DNA of 64,000 nucleotides from Campylobacter sp. RM10537 (GTDB lineage: Bacteria; Campylobacterota; Campylobacteria; Campylobacterales; Campylobacteraceae). Both the position numbers and the translations under genes were made by a program. The notes under the pieces were generated by a model. The model was given only the letters and a program-made list of their open reading frames with translations. It was not told the DNA's origin and did not search any database. This document shows positions 16,364-26,242 of this stretch, piece after piece (the stretch's first letter is position 1; each line of letters starts with the position of its first letter). The DNA is taken from positions 682,001 through 746,000 of the forward strand of contig NZ_CP059597.1 in NCBI RefSeq assembly GCF_022369435.1, in the 5' to 3' direction.

Positions 16364-18276
16364 TGCATGATCTCGCCTAAAAGTTCCTGAACTTCTTTTT
16401 CTAAGGCTCTTAGTTCGTTGTCTATCTCGTCCAAACTTCTTGGTGGTGTGTAGGTGTAAAAATATTTGTTAAAAAGTATTTCATACCCTACGCTTGCACT
16501 TTCCCAAGCGATCCAAGAATTTTTTACATAAGGTTTTACTTCATTTTCATAATACTCGCGTATATCTTGCTTGAGTGGAATTTTTTCTGTATTGTTGGTT
16601 TTATCGTTATCTATAAGACAATTTTCTTCACTTTTTTTGAGTTTTACGCCTAGAAATTTTATAAATTCTTCTTTACTTTCAAATTCTTTAGGATTTTTTT
16701 CCAATTCTTTTAATTTTTCTAAAATTTTGTCTTTATCTTTAAGTTTTGCAAATCTTTCATCAAGCTCTAAATTTTCGATACTTTTTGGCTTTTCTATAGT
16801 GATTTTAGTATAACCAAATTCGATATTGTCTAAAATTTTGCTGTCTTCATTGCTGATGTTTTCCAAAAATAATTCAGTGATTTTTTCTAAGTGTTCTTTT
16901 GTCATCTCATTTTGTTTTGAACCCAAAGATTTTTTCATCTTAGAATAATACTTTTGGCTTGTTGCGTTGATAAGCTGAATTTTACCTCTTTTGTGTTTTG
17001 GTTTTTTATTGGCAAGGATCCAAATAAAAGTCGGAATTCCTGTATTGTAAAACATATTTGTAGGTAGTGCGATTATAGCCTCTAGATAATCATTTTCAAT
17101 GATATGTTTTCTAATGGCCACCATACCGCTATCAGAATTAAAAAGCGAGCTACCATTATGCACACTAGCGATACGTGAACCTATAGAAGTATCAAATTTC
17201 ATTTTGCTAAGCATATTTAGCAAAAACATCATTTGCCCATCACTTTTGCTTGTGATACCTACGCTAAATCTAGGATCATCGCAAATTGAATTTGAGCCTT
17301 TCTTTTCAACCCTTAGAATTTTTTGATCGTTTTCCCAAGATTTTCCATAAGGTGGATTGGTCAGCATAAAATCAAATTTTGTCTCTTTGTGCTGATCATC
17401 GCTTAAGGTTGAGCCGTATTTGATATTGTTAGGATCTTCGCCTTTTATCAGCATATCGGCTTTACATATGGCGTAAGTTTCTGGGTTGATCTCTTGTCCA
17501 TAGAGATAAATTTTTGCTTTAGATTGTATGAGGCCTTGAGGATCTGTGATGAATTCTTTTGATTCGGTTAGCATTCCACCACTTCCGCAGGCATTGTCAT
17601 AGATGAGAAAAATCTTATCTGGTTTGTTGATTTGTTCTTTTACGGGTAAAAATACAAGATGTGTCATAAGATCTATAATTTCTCTTGGGGTAAAGTGCTC
17701 CCCTGCTTCTTCGTTGTTTTCTTCGTTAAATTTACGAATGAGTTCTTCAAAAACATATCCCATACCAAGGTTACTTAAGCCTTCTTGTATAACATTGCCT
17801 TTGCTATCTAGTATAGGTGCTATGGATAAATTTATCTTAGGCGAGCAAAATCTTTCTATAACACCAAAAAGAATATTGGCATTTTCCAATCTATCTAGCT
17901 GATTTTTAAATTCAAATTTGGAAATGATATCTTTGATATTTTCACTAAAGCCATCAAGGTAATTTTCAAAATTTACTCTTATATTTTTAGGATCATTTAA
18001 AAGAGTTTGCAAGGTAAATTTAGAATAATTATAAAAGCCTAAGCCATTGCCTGTGCTCATACCTAAAAAATCAAAACTATCTATTTTATCTTTAAATTGC
18101 TCGTAAAGATCTAAAATCTTATCTTTTGTAGGCTCTAAAATCACATCCACTCTTCTTAAAACAGTCATAGGCAAGATAATATCGCGATATTTTCCCTTAA
18201 CATAAACATCGCGAAGCAAATCGTCTGCTACTCCCCATATGAAATTTATGATTGGTTGAAAACGAGCTGTATCCAT
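16360..18276 (-). CDS. hsdM: Type I restriction-modification methyltransferase subunit
   Basis: The 638-residue subunit is an N6-adenine methyltransferase. HFTPREI (194-200), the SAM-binding motif YDNACGSGGML (226-236) and the catalytic NPPY (307-310) are intact. The protein is longer than many HsdM (about 500-530), with an extended, lysine/glutamate-rich C-terminal part (after about residue 460) that may mediate contact with HsdS. It is the first gene of the operon; AAGGGA precedes its ATG. Confidence 0.93.
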   Translation of the reverse strand: MDTARFQPIINFIWGVADDLLRDVYVKGKYRDIILPMTVLRRVDVILEPTKDKILDLYEQFKDKIDSFDFLGMSTGNGLGFYNYSKFTLQTLLNDPKNIRVNFENYLDGFSENIKDIISKFEFKNQLDRLENANILFGVIERFCSPKINLSIAPILDSKGNVIQEGLSNLGMGYVFEELIRKFNEENNEEAGEHFTPREIIDLMTHLVFLPVKEQINKPDKIFLIYDNACGSGGMLTESKEFITDPQGLIQSKAKIYLYGQEINPETYAICKADMLIKGEDPNNIKYGSTLSDDQHKETKFDFMLTNPPYGKSWENDQKILRVEKKGSNSICDDPRFSVGITSKSDGQMMFLLNMLSKMKFDTSIGSRIASVHNGSSLFNSDSGMVAIRKHIIENDYLEAIIALPTNMFYNTGIPTFIWILANKKPKHKRGKIQLINATSQKYYSKMKKSLGSKQNEMTKEHLEKITELFLENISNEDSKILDNIEFGYTKITIEKPKSIENLELDERFAKLKDKDKILEKLKELEKNPKEFESKEEFIKFLGVKLKKSEENCLIDNDKTNNTEKIPLKQDIREYYENEVKPYVKNSWIAWESASVGYEILFNKYFYTYTPPRSLDEIDNELRALEKEVQELLGEIMQ

Positions 18277-18300
18277 AAAATTCCCTTAAAAATAAAAAGA

Positions 18301-18306
18301 ATTATA
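18301..18306 (-). promoter_or_regulatory. −10 box of the hsd operon promoter
   Basis: TATAAT reads on the minus strand 25 bases upstream of the hsdM start, in CCTATAATTC. It implies a transcript start near 18294. No clear −35 box is visible, which is normal for Campylobacter housekeeping promoters. Confidence 0.5.
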
Positions 18307-18352
18307 GGAAAATTTTGCTAAAAGTCATTTAAAAAATATTTGAATTTTAAAG

Positions 18353-18375
18353 GCCAAGCTAAAAAATAGCTTGGC
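18353..18375 (-). terminator. Terminator after dnaK
   Basis: GCCAAGCTA-AAAAA-TAGCTTGGC is a perfect 9-bp stem with a 5-base loop, 19 bases after the dnaK stop on the minus strand. It is followed by only a short T run (CCTTTAAAA), so it may leak into the hsd operon. Confidence 0.7.
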
Positions 18376-18393
18376 GTGAAGATATAAAGAAGA

Positions 18394-20262
18394 TTATTCT
18401 ACTTCAGCATCGATAACATCATCGTCTTTTTTCTTTTTATCGTTAGCTTGTGCATCATCTTTTTTATACATATTTTCAGCTAATTTGTGAGAAACTTCGC
18501 TTAAAGCTTTCATTTTGCTTTCGATTTCTTCTTTGCTTGAATTTTCATTTTTTAAAGTCTCTCTTAGATCATCTAAAGCTTTTTGTATATTTGCTTTTTC
18601 ATCTTCTGGAACTTTTTCTCCAAGCTCATTTAAAGATTTTTCAACTTGATGCGCTAAGCTATCTGCTGCATTTCTTGCATCTACAGCTTCTTTACGTTTT
18701 TTATCTTCTTCTTTGTGAAGTTCTGCATCTTTTACCATTTTTTCGATTTCTTCTTCACTTAGACCGCTTGAACCTGTGATTTTAATCTCTTGTGCTTTAC
18801 CTGTTGCTTTATCTTTAGCAGAAACGGTTAAAATACCATTTGCATCGATATCAAAAGTTACTTCAATTTGTGGCATACCGCGTGGTGCTGGCGGAATTCC
18901 TTCAAGATTGAAATTTCCTAAAGATTTATTGTCACGGCTGAATTCTCTTTCACCTTGTAAAACATTGATAGTTACGGCACTTTGATTATCTTCTGCAGTT
19001 GAGAAAACTTGCTCTTTTTTGGTTGGGATGGTTGTGCCTTTTTCTATGATCTTAGTCATCACACCACCTAAAGTTTCAATACCTAAAGAAAGTGGAGTTA
19101 CATCAAGTAAAAGCACGTCTTTAACATCACCTTTTATAACTGCACCTTGGATAGCTGCACCAATAGCCACAACTTCATCAGGATTTACAGATTTGTTAAG
19201 ATCTTTTCCAAAAGCTTTTTTAACTTCTTCTTGGACTAAAGGAACGCGAGTAGATCCCCCTACCATAACGATTTCTTTAATTTCATCTTTTTTAAGTCCC
19301 GCATCATCAACTACTTCATTAATTTTAGCAATAGTTTCAGCTACTAAACTTTCTATCATGCTTTCAAATTTGGCTCTAGTGATAGTTTTTGTTAAGTGTT
19401 TTGGACCACTTGCATCAGCTGTAATAAATGGTAAGTTAATGTTAGTTTCATTAGCTGAGCTAAGTTCTTTTTTAGCATTTTCAGCTGCTTCTTTTAAACG
19501 TTGTAAAGCCATTACATCATTTTTAAGATCGATTCCTGTTTCATTTTTAAATTCACTTGCAAGAAAATCGATTAATTTATTATCAAAATCATCTCCACCT
19601 AAGAAAGCATTACCACCAGTTGATAAAACTTCGACTACATTATCGCCTGTTTCAAGTACGGTAACATCAAATGTACCACCACCCAAATCATAAACAACGA
19701 TTTTTTCGCTATCTTTTTTATCAAGTCCATATGCTAAAGCTGCGGCTGTTGGTTCATTGATAATCCTTAAAACGTTAAGCCCTGCGATGGTTCCAGCTTC
19801 TTTAGTTGCCTTTCTTTGCGCATCATTAAAATAAGCAGGAACAGTGATAACTGCATCCACTACAGTTTCGCCCAAGAAAGCTTCAGCATCTTCTTTTAAC
19901 TTCATCAAAACCTTTGCTGAAATTTCTTGTGGAGTATAAATTTTTCCTGCAATTTCAATTGCACAAGCTCCATTTCTTTCAGTAATATGATAAGGAAGTC
20001 TGCTTTTAGCTTCTTTAGCTGCTTCTTCGTTGATCATCAAACCCATAATTCTTTTAATAGAATATATAGTTTTTTCAGGATTGGTTACAGCTTGACGCTT
20101 TGCACTATCTCCAACTAAAATTTCACCCTTGTCAGTAAAAGCCACTACTGAAGGAGTTGTGTTTTTACCTTCTTTATTTGGAATTACTTTATTTTCTCCG
20201 CGTTCATAAACAGAAACACAAGAATTAGTTGTTCCTAAATCTATACCTATAACTTTACTCAT
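18394..20262 (-). CDS. dnaK: Chaperone DnaK (Hsp70)
   Basis: The 622-residue ATP-driven chaperone refolds client proteins with DnaJ and GrpE. Visible hallmarks are [12 protein letters not shown] at the start, [17 protein letters not shown], the [12 protein letters not shown] and [11 protein letters not shown] phosphate/connect motifs, and the acidic tail [13 protein letters not shown]. The lid region contains [16 protein letters not shown] precedes the ATG. It is the third gene of hrcA-grpE-dnaK; the hsd operon starts upstream-to-downstream right after it on the same strand. Confidence 0.97.
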   Translation of the reverse strand: MSKVIGIDLGTTNSCVSVYERGENKVIPNKEGKNTTPSVVAFTDKGEILVGDSAKRQAVTNPEKTIYSIKRIMGLMINEEAAKEAKSRLPYHITERNGACAIEIAGKIYTPQEISAKVLMKLKEDAEAFLGETVVDAVITVPAYFNDAQRKATKEAGTIAGLNVLRIINEPTAAALAYGLDKKDSEKIVVYDLGGGTFDVTVLETGDNVVEVLSTGGNAFLGGDDFDNKLIDFLASEFKNETGIDLKNDVMALQRLKEAAENAKKELSSANETNINLPFITADASGPKHLTKTITRAKFESMIESLVAETIAKINEVVDDAGLKKDEIKEIVMVGGSTRVPLVQEEVKKAFGKDLNKSVNPDEVVAIGAAIQGAVIKGDVKDVLLLDVTPLSLGIETLGGVMTKIIEKGTTIPTKKEQVFSTAEDNQSAVTINVLQGEREFSRDNKSLGNFNLEGIPPAPRGMPQIEVTFDIDANGILTVSAKDKATGKAQEIKITGSSGLSEEEIEKMVKDAELHKEEDKKRKEAVDARNAADSLAHQVEKSLNELGEKVPEDEKANIQKALDDLRETLKNENSSKEEIESKMKALSEVSHKLAENMYKKDDAQANDKKKKDDDVIDAEVE

Positions 20263-20284
20263 TTTTTATCCTTTCGATTATAAT

Positions 20285-20812
20285 TTATTTTGCTACACTT
20301 ACTTTTGTTGGGCGTATCACGCGATCGTTAATTTTATATCCTTTTTGTAAAACTTGCACGATACTTCCGCTTTCATGATCCGCACTATCTACATGAAACA
20401 TTGCTTCGTGTAAATTTGGATCAAAGTCTTTTAATTCTTCTATGGTTTTAATACCATTTTTTTCAAGTTTTTTAACAAACAAATCTAAAGTATTTTGCAC
20501 TCCTTCTTTGATTTTTAAACTAATTTCATCTTTTGCTTCAACATTTAAAGCCGCCTCTAAAGCATCTAAAACATCAAGCAAATCTTTCGCAAAGCCTTCA
20601 TTAGCATAAAGCATTGCGGTAACTTTTTCTTTTTCCATTCTTTTTTTGATATTTTCAAATTCAGCGTTTGCACGCATATATCTATCTTTTAATTCATCGA
20701 ATTCTTTTTGCAATTTATCTTGTTCATTTTCTTCATTGCATGTATTTTCTTCTTGCAAATTTTCGCATTCTTGTGAATTTTCATTTTCGACTTCTTGCTT
20801 TTGTTCGCTCAC
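20285..20812 (-). CDS. grpE: Nucleotide exchange factor GrpE
   Basis: The 175-residue protein releases ADP from DnaK. An acidic, disordered N-terminus (residues 1-35) leads into a long coiled coil ([19 protein letters not shown]), then the four-helix and beta domain with [12 protein letters not shown] and the closing [22 protein letters not shown], all typical. Its start overlaps the end of hrcA by four bases (ATGA-type), so the two are coupled. Confidence 0.94.
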   Translation of the reverse strand: MSEQKQEVENENSQECENLQEENTCNEENEQDKLQKEFDELKDRYMRANAEFENIKKRMEKEKVTAMLYANEGFAKDLLDVLDALEAALNVEAKDEISLKIKEGVQNTLDLFVKKLEKNGIKTIEELKDFDPNLHEAMFHVDSADHESGSIVQVLQKGYKINDRVIRPTKVSVAK

Positions 20813-21603
20813 GCTGCCTCCTTTATTTGTTTTAATATTTTTTTATAATCAGTATAAACACTACCTGCTAAGATAATATTTACATCTTCGCCCAAAAATT
20901 GCCCATCTACTTTAAGCCCCATAAATCCTTCTTTAAACAAAGGTTCAAATTCTAAGCTATCTTTGAAATAATGGTGCACACCGCAATCTAAGAGCTTAAC
21001 AAATTCATCGTTTTGATAAATTTGATAAGCTCTTTCCTCATTGCTTCTATAATAAATCAAATTTTGTCTTAAACAAGTTATTTTATCTACAAGCTCCATA
21101 AAAGAAACTCTTAAAGCTATATTTTCTATGCTAAAAAGATCAAAACCGATTAAGGTTTTTAAAAATTCCCAAGCTTCTTTGGTGTATTTTAATACAAGTT
21201 CTTCATCTTCAAAATCCAAAATTATAAATTTAGCATTGAGATTAAAAATTTCTTTTAAGATTAAATTTCTACCTCCATAGACCAAGCAATAAATTTCAAA
21301 TTCTTTGCTTAATTCTTTTAAAAAAACCTCATTAGTAATCTTAATAAGATTTTCATTTTGTTTTTCTTTCCAATAATTTTGCCAATAATTTTGCATTGTT
21401 AAAACAGTTGGAATTCTACCGCTACTTATATGAAGTTGAGTGATCAATCCTTCATCGCTCAATCTTTTCAAATAAACGCGTATAGTTGATGCTGGAATGC
21501 ATAAATTTAAATTAAGTTCGCTAGAACCTATAGGAACATTATCTAATAAATAAGTTTCGATAATAGAATCTAAAATCAAATCTTTTTTATCGTGATTTTT
21601 CAT
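20809..21603 (-). CDS. hrcA: Heat-inducible transcription repressor HrcA
   Basis: The 264-residue protein is a shorter, divergent HrcA as found in epsilonproteobacteria. An N-terminal winged-helix segment is visible ([40 protein letters not shown], with HISSGRIPT following), which fits the HrcA DNA-binding domain. The C-terminal half is poorly conserved. It is first in hrcA-grpE-dnaK and has a good AAGGAAGG site. It should bind the CIRCE-like element just upstream and thereby repress its own operon. Confidence 0.85.
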   Translation of the reverse strand: MKNHDKKDLILDSIIETYLLDNVPIGSSELNLNLCIPASTIRVYLKRLSDEGLITQLHISSGRIPTVLTMQNYWQNYWKEKQNENLIKITNEVFLKELSKEFEIYCLVYGGRNLILKEIFNLNAKFIILDFEDEELVLKYTKEAWEFLKTLIGFDLFSIENIALRVSFMELVDKITCLRQNLIYYRSNEERAYQIYQNDEFVKLLDCGVHHYFKDSLEFEPLFKEGFMGLKVDGQFLGEDVNIILAGSVYTDYKKILKQIKEAA

Positions 21604-21621
21604 AACTTCCTTCCTTTAAAA

Positions 21622-21647
21622 TTAGCACTCTCTTTTTTAATTGCTAA
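21622..21647. promoter_or_regulatory. CIRCE-like HrcA operator
   Basis: TTAGCACTC (21622-21630), an 8-base spacer, then AATTGCTAA (21639-21647). The first arm is the perfect CIRCE half-site; the second matches GAGTGCTAA at 7 of 9 positions. The canonical spacer is 9 bases. It overlaps the predicted transcript start of hrcA. Confidence 0.7.
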
Positions 21648-21651
21648 GGTT

Positions 21652-21681
21652 ATTATACAACTTTGAGTGTTATTTTGTCAA
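21652..21681 (-). promoter_or_regulatory. Consensus promoter of hrcA-grpE-dnaK
   Basis: On the minus strand TTGACA (21676-21681) is separated by 18 bases from TATAAT (21652-21657). Both hexamers are perfect, which is rare in this genus, where −35 boxes are usually unrecognisable. The transcript should start near 21645. Confidence 0.8.
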
Positions 21682-21682
21682 G
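21662..21682. promoter_or_regulatory. HAIR-like HspR operator
   Basis: TTTGAGT-N7-TGTCAAG resembles the HspR inverted repeat CTTGAGT-N7-ACTCAAG, at 6/7 and 5/7 matches with the exact 7-base spacer. It covers the −35 box and most of the spacer of the hrcA promoter. HspR control of hrcA-grpE-dnaK is established in C. jejuni; the site here is inferred from sequence. Confidence 0.6.
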
Positions 21683-21779
21683 TATATATGTAAAAAAATT
21701 TACTTAATTTAATTTAGTCTATATAACTAAAGTTTTATGAGTTAATATTATACAATATATTTTATTAACTTATATAAAG

Positions 21780-21810
21780 ACACATTGAAAATATAAAAAA
21801 TTCAATGTGT
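21780..21810 (-). terminator. Terminator after the FtsH-like gene
   Basis: ACACATTGAA (21780-21789) and TTCAATGTGT (21801-21810) form a perfect 10-bp stem around an 11-base AT loop, 17 bases past the stop codon. On the minus strand it is followed by TCTTTATAT. Confidence 0.7.
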
Positions 21811-21826
21811 TATAAATTTATGGGGA

Positions 21827-23431
21827 TTAAATTTGCATAAAAAGTTTGATATCTTTGTATTCTATTTTTTCTTGATCAAGTAAAAGTTCTGATAGTTTTA
21901 AAATTTTTTCTTTCATAGGACTTAAGAATTCATCCACTTCTTTTTTATATTCATCCAAATTAGCCTGTTCTATCATATCAAAATTAACCATATATTCTAG
22001 TAATTCTTTGATTTTTAAAAAGTCATTTTGTGAGTTTGTGTAGCTTTCATTGTAGATTAAATTCATAGCTCTAGAACCAGCTAAATAAACCTTGATACGA
22101 TTAATAAGTTCAGATTTTGATCTAATATTTTTTTCATATTCTTTAAAGCGATCTTCAATAAGAGTAAATTTTTCAAATCCTATATCAAAATAATACGCAC
22201 TTAAAGCTTTAGCGGCTTGATAAGTAGCTTGAATTTTCTTTTCTTCGTCATTAAAAGTTAAAATTTTCTTTTTACCTATAAGCACTTTATTAAGCACAGC
22301 ATAAAAATCATTTTCTTCAACCAAAGTGCTATTTCTTCGTAAGGCATTAATTGCCGCTTCATTAACTAAAGTTTCAAGCCCTGCTCCGCTAAAACCAACG
22401 CTTGCTTTAGCAATTTTATTTAAATCAACATTGTTATTTTTATCTTTCATATAAATTTTTAAAATTCTAAGTCTATCTCTAAAATCAGGCAAAGATAAAA
22501 AAATTCTTCTATCAAAACGTCCTGAACGCAATAAAGCTGGATCCATAAGCTCTATTTTATTTGTAGCTGCTATAACGATAACGCCATTATTGTCTTCAAA
22601 ACCATCCATTTGAGTTAAAAGCTGATTTAAAGTGCTATCTCTTTCAACATTTGACATTTCGCCTCTTGCTTTTCCTACTGCATCAATTTCATCAATAAAA
22701 ATAATACTTGGCGCCATCATCTTAGCTTTAGAAAAAAGCTCTCTAACTCTTTTAGCACCCATCCCAACATAAATTTCTACAAAACTAGAGCCACTTTGAT
22801 AAAAAAACGGAACCCCAGCTTCTCCTGCAACAGCTTTAGCTATGAGAGTTTTTCCTACTCCTGGGGGTCCAACCATCAAAACTCCTTTAGGCATTTTTAC
22901 GCCAAATTCTTTATATTTTTTAGAATTTTGCAAAAAATCTACCAATTCGCTTAATTCCATTTTTACTTCATCAACGCCTGCAACATCTTTAAAGGTTATA
23001 TTTGAAATTACGGGCTTGATATTAGAACTCTCTAATTGAGTATTTTGACTTAAATTGGATGCTTTATTTGTAGAAATTGGATATTTGGCAATTTCTTTTT
23101 TTTTCAAAAAAGAAAAGATTAGAAAAAATAAAATAATTAAAATAATAAAAATACTTATTATCCATAAAGTATTATCTTTTTTTATCTCAACTGGAACTTT
23201 AGTTAAAAGGGTTTTTAGATCTATTCCATCTTTAATAACTGCATAATTTCCTTCTTTGGTTTTTAACAAAACTTCTTCACTATTTATAATAGCTTTTTGG
23301 ATTAAATTTTGACTTAAAAGACTTTGGTAAAGACTTTCATCAATATATTTTGGTTCATTTTTAATATATAAAATTCCAAAAAGAACACATAAAATCAAAA
23401 AAGATATTAGTATGATTTTTTTATTTTTCAT
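21827..23431 (-). CDS. FtsH-like membrane AAA protein lacking the zinc-protease site
   Basis: The 534-residue protein has the FtsH layout: two membrane helices (about 5-23 and 89-109) around a small periplasmic loop, then an AAA module with GPPGVGKT (188-195), IDEID (246-250) and the second region of homology [13 protein letters not shown]. At the M41 protease position the expected HEAGH reads QAAKA (405-409), so both zinc histidines and the catalytic glutamate are gone. The later TNSQND (D470) still aligns with the third-ligand region. It is shorter than normal FtsH (about 640). It is therefore probably an ATP-driven membrane chaperone or translocation motor, or a regulatory partner of the true FtsH elsewhere. 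It is last in a tightly packed unit with mtaB, mscS-type and aroB genes. Confidence 0.85.
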   Translation of the reverse strand: MKNKKIILISFLILCVLFGILYIKNEPKYIDESLYQSLLSQNLIQKAIINSEEVLLKTKEGNYAVIKDGIDLKTLLTKVPVEIKKDNTLWIISIFIILIILFFLIFSFLKKKEIAKYPISTNKASNLSQNTQLESSNIKPVISNITFKDVAGVDEVKMELSELVDFLQNSKKYKEFGVKMPKGVLMVGPPGVGKTLIAKAVAGEAGVPFFYQSGSSFVEIYVGMGAKRVRELFSKAKMMAPSIIFIDEIDAVGKARGEMSNVERDSTLNQLLTQMDGFEDNNGVIVIAATNKIELMDPALLRSGRFDRRIFLSLPDFRDRLRILKIYMKDKNNNVDLNKIAKASVGFSGAGLETLVNEAAINALRRNSTLVEENDFYAVLNKVLIGKKKILTFNDEEKKIQATYQAAKALSAYYFDIGFEKFTLIEDRFKEYEKNIRSKSELINRIKVYLAGSRAMNLIYNESYTNSQNDFLKIKELLEYMVNFDMIEQANLDEYKKEVDEFLSPMKEKILKLSELLLDQEKIEYKDIKLFMQI

Positions 23432-23434
23432 TTC

Positions 23435-24688
23435 TTAGCCTTGTAAATTTGAAAAATTATATTTTTCTTGTATTTCATATCGGTCTATTAATAACCATTC
23501 TTTAGCTATATCACGATCGCTTTTTATTTTTATTTTATTAAAAAATTGGTCATAGCCCTCAAAAAGACCATCTTTTTGAGTTTCGACTAAAATTTCAAGT
23601 GGAGCTTTATTTTTCTTTCTAAATTCATAATTATTTTTTTCTACAATATCTTTTAAAAGATTTAATCTTTCTTTGGCCACATCCCCACTCACAAGATCTT
23701 CTTTCATGGTAGCTGAGTGAGTATTATTTCTAGGACTAAAAATAAAAGCGTGTATATGAGTGAGTGGAAAATTTTTAAAATGATTTAAAGCTTCACTCCA
23801 TATATATTCGCTTTCCCCAGGATGCCCTACGATAAAATCAGTCCCTAAAGCAAAACCCTTACTTGCTATATGGTCAAAAAGTTTTAAATCATTATCAGTA
23901 TGCGAACGCCTTCTCATAATACGTAGCATTTTTTCACTGGTATGTTGTAAAGCAATATGCAAATGTTTTTCAATCCAAGCTTCATTTAAAATTTCTAAAA
24001 AACTTTCATCAATTTGTGCAGGCTCTAAGCTACCAAGTCTTATACGCTTTATACCTGAAATTTTTCCCATTTTTTGTAAAAGTTTTCCTAAGGTTGTACC
24101 ATTTTTTATACCATAAGATCCTATATTAGTCCCTGTTAAAACGATCTCAGAATAACCATTTTGTGCAAGAATTTCTACTTGTTTTAAAAGATCTTTTTCT
24201 TCTACGCTTCTTGATTTACCTCTTACACTAGGAATAATACAATATGAACATGCAAAATCGCATCCTTCTTGAATTTTAACAAAAGCTTTAGTGTGATTTT
24301 CATACTCACAAACTATATCTTTATCTATAAAATTTAAATTTCCGAGCTCATAAAAACTTGTTTTTGCACTTAAAAATTCATTGATTTTATCTTTATTTGA
24401 CGCTCCTAGTACGCCAAAAATTTGCTTTTGTTCTAAAAGCTCTTTTCCTTTACTTACAGCCCCGCATCCTGTAAGTATAACTTTAATCCCCTGTTTTTTC
24501 ATGGTATTAATATATGATTTTATTCCGCTATCAGCTCCATTTGTAACCGTACAGGAATTTACAACTACAATTTGTGCTTCTTTTTCATCATTGGTAATTT
24601 CAAAATCTTTCACATAGCGTTTCAAAAGCTCTGTATCATAAATATTTGTTCTACAGCCAAAGGTTTTAAAAAAAACTTTTTCTTTCAA
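23435..24688 (-). CDS. mtaB: tRNA t6A37 methylthiotransferase MtaB
   Basis: The 417-residue radical SAM enzyme adds a methylthio group to t6A37 of tRNA. The N-terminal UPF0004 domain supplies three cluster cysteines (C12, C46, C75). The radical SAM motif is CDFACSYC (C143, C147, C150). A C-terminal TRAM-like segment is weakly seen. It starts 3 bases from the mscS-family gene and ends 3 bases before the FtsH-like gene, so the unit is one operon. MtaB rather than MiaB is chosen from the spacing of the N-terminal cysteines and the IPSVRGKSRS block. Confidence 0.85.
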   Translation of the reverse strand: MKEKVFFKTFGCRTNIYDTELLKRYVKDFEITNDEKEAQIVVVNSCTVTNGADSGIKSYINTMKKQGIKVILTGCGAVSKGKELLEQKQIFGVLGASNKDKINEFLSAKTSFYELGNLNFIDKDIVCEYENHTKAFVKIQEGCDFACSYCIIPSVRGKSRSVEEKDLLKQVEILAQNGYSEIVLTGTNIGSYGIKNGTTLGKLLQKMGKISGIKRIRLGSLEPAQIDESFLEILNEAWIEKHLHIALQHTSEKMLRIMRRRSHTDNDLKLFDHIASKGFALGTDFIVGHPGESEYIWSEALNHFKNFPLTHIHAFIFSPRNNTHSATMKEDLVSGDVAKERLNLLKDIVEKNNYEFRKKNKAPLEILVETQKDGLFEGYDQFFNKIKIKSDRDIAKEWLLIDRYEIQEKYNFSNLQG

Positions 24689-24691
24689 TCT

Positions 24692-26242
24692 TTATTCCTT
24701 TATGGGAAAATTTTTAATTTTATGATTTAAATCCATTTTATCTAAATACAAATTTTGTGCTGGATAAGCGATTTTTATATCTCTATGTTTTTTAAATTCT
24801 TTAATAATTTCTTTACTAATTGTACTTCTAAGCACTAAGGCTGCATAAGAACTCGTCATATACCAAGCAGAAATTCTCATCCCCCAATGTTCAAAAAATA
24901 CAAAAAACCTAGGATCTACCTTAGGATTTTTAATACTATATTCATCTTGCAAACGATGCATGTTTTTTCTTGCAAGTTCTGTGTATTTTTTTGAGTGATG
25001 AGTTACGATTTTTTCCACTATTTCTTGTGCTTTTTCGATATTGCTATCAAAACTGATATTAATATCAATACCATCAAGAATAGTTTTCATGCCATGATGA
25101 GTATAATTAGCCAATAAATTTGTAAAAACGTAATTATTTGGTATAAAGATAATACGACCACTGCGACGATTTTTCATGTAAGTTTCTAATGTAAGTTCTT
25201 CATAAAGAGTGATTCTTAAAAAAGAAATATCTATGATATCACCCACGTAAGTAGTATCATTTTGAAAAACTTTAATACGATCTCCTACTCTAAAACTACC
25301 TCCAAAAACGATTACACACCATCCAAGCATAGACATAAACATATCTTTCATAGCAATTGCCAAACCTGCAGAAGCAAAACCTAATATCGTTACGAGATAG
25401 CTTATATTTTCTATGTAAGCAAAAAGTACAATAAGCAAAATAATATTGATATTAATAAAATTAATAATTTTGGTTGCTGTATAATATCTTTCATTATCTT
25501 TGATGTATTTTTTAGCAATATATTTAAGCAAAAACGAAACAGCAATAACAAAAACAATAAAAATAAGAATATTAATTGCTTTTAATGTTTGAAGTTTAAT
25601 TTCAGAACTAACTCTTGAAATTTCTTCATCAATTTTTTTTTCATATACAGAATAAGAAGTACTGATAAAATTTAAAATTTGTTTAAATTCTTTTAATTTT
25701 TGATCAGATTGTTTTAAAGCTTGTATATTTTTAGGATCTGGATCAAAATCAACCAATTCTTTAAGTTCTAAATTCTTTTCTTTAATCCTATCAACTAAAT
25801 TTTTAAATTCATTGAACTTAGATAGATATTCTTCTTTTTCTCCTCTTATTTTTTTAATATGAGAAAAAGCTCCAATTATAGCTAAAGGATTGGTAAGCTT
25901 TGGTAAAACTTCAACATGATTTGGAGCACTAAGAATTTGAGCAAAATTTAAATCTTTATATTCTTTTAACAAATTAAGCTGTTCTTTTAGATTATTGATT
26001 TTGCGTTTTATCTCTTCTTGTGTAAGAATATCTGTAGTTTTTTTAAGATCCAAATTTAAGACAAGAATTTCATCGTTAATATTTTGATATTTCATAAAAT
26101 TTTCATATCTTATATTCCAAATACTTGCATTAATAATCGTATTTAAAGTATCAATTTTTTCTTGGATGCTCTTAGAAATAGTGCGATTAGTATCCGCAAA
26201 GGCTGTGATAAAAAATAAAGCCAAAATAATAATTTTTTTCAT
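24692..26242 (-). CDS. MscS-family mechanosensitive channel with periplasmic coiled coil
   Basis: The 516-residue inner-membrane protein has a signal peptide (about 1-16), a long helical periplasmic region (about 20-215) rich in K/E/L, then membrane helices (about 218-238, 254-272, 277-300). The pore helix contains [22 protein letters not shown], followed by the MscS beta domain with [31 protein letters not shown]. It probably opens under osmotic downshock. It overlaps aroB by four bases. Confidence 0.85.
   Translation of the reverse strand: MKKIIILALFFITAFADTNRTISKSIQEKIDTLNTIINASIWNIRYENFMKYQNINDEILVLNLDLKKTTDILTQEEIKRKINNLKEQLNLLKEYKDLNFAQILSAPNHVEVLPKLTNPLAIIGAFSHIKKIRGEKEEYLSKFNEFKNLVDRIKEKNLELKELVDFDPDPKNIQALKQSDQKLKEFKQILNFISTSYSVYEKKIDEEISRVSSEIKLQTLKAINILIFIVFVIAVSFLLKYIAKKYIKDNERYYTATKIINFININIILLIVLFAYIENISYLVTILGFASAGLAIAMKDMFMSMLGWCVIVFGGSFRVGDRIKVFQNDTTYVGDIIDISFLRITLYEELTLETYMKNRRSGRIIFIPNNYVFTNLLANYTHHGMKTILDGIDINISFDSNIEKAQEIVEKIVTHHSKKYTELARKNMHRLQDEYSIKNPKVDPRFFVFFEHWGMRISAWYMTSSYAALVLRSTISKEIIKEFKKHRDIKIAYPAQNLYLDKMDLNHKIKNFPIKE

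Noticed and set aside
18450-18985. Two open frames antisense to the 3' part of dnaK
   Set aside because: Leucine/phenylalanine- and serine-rich shadows of a charged coding region; no start signals.
19019-19693. 224-residue open frame antisense to dnaK
   Set aside because: It mirrors the conserved dnaK reading frame, has low-complexity composition and no ribosome-binding site; dnaK is unmistakable.
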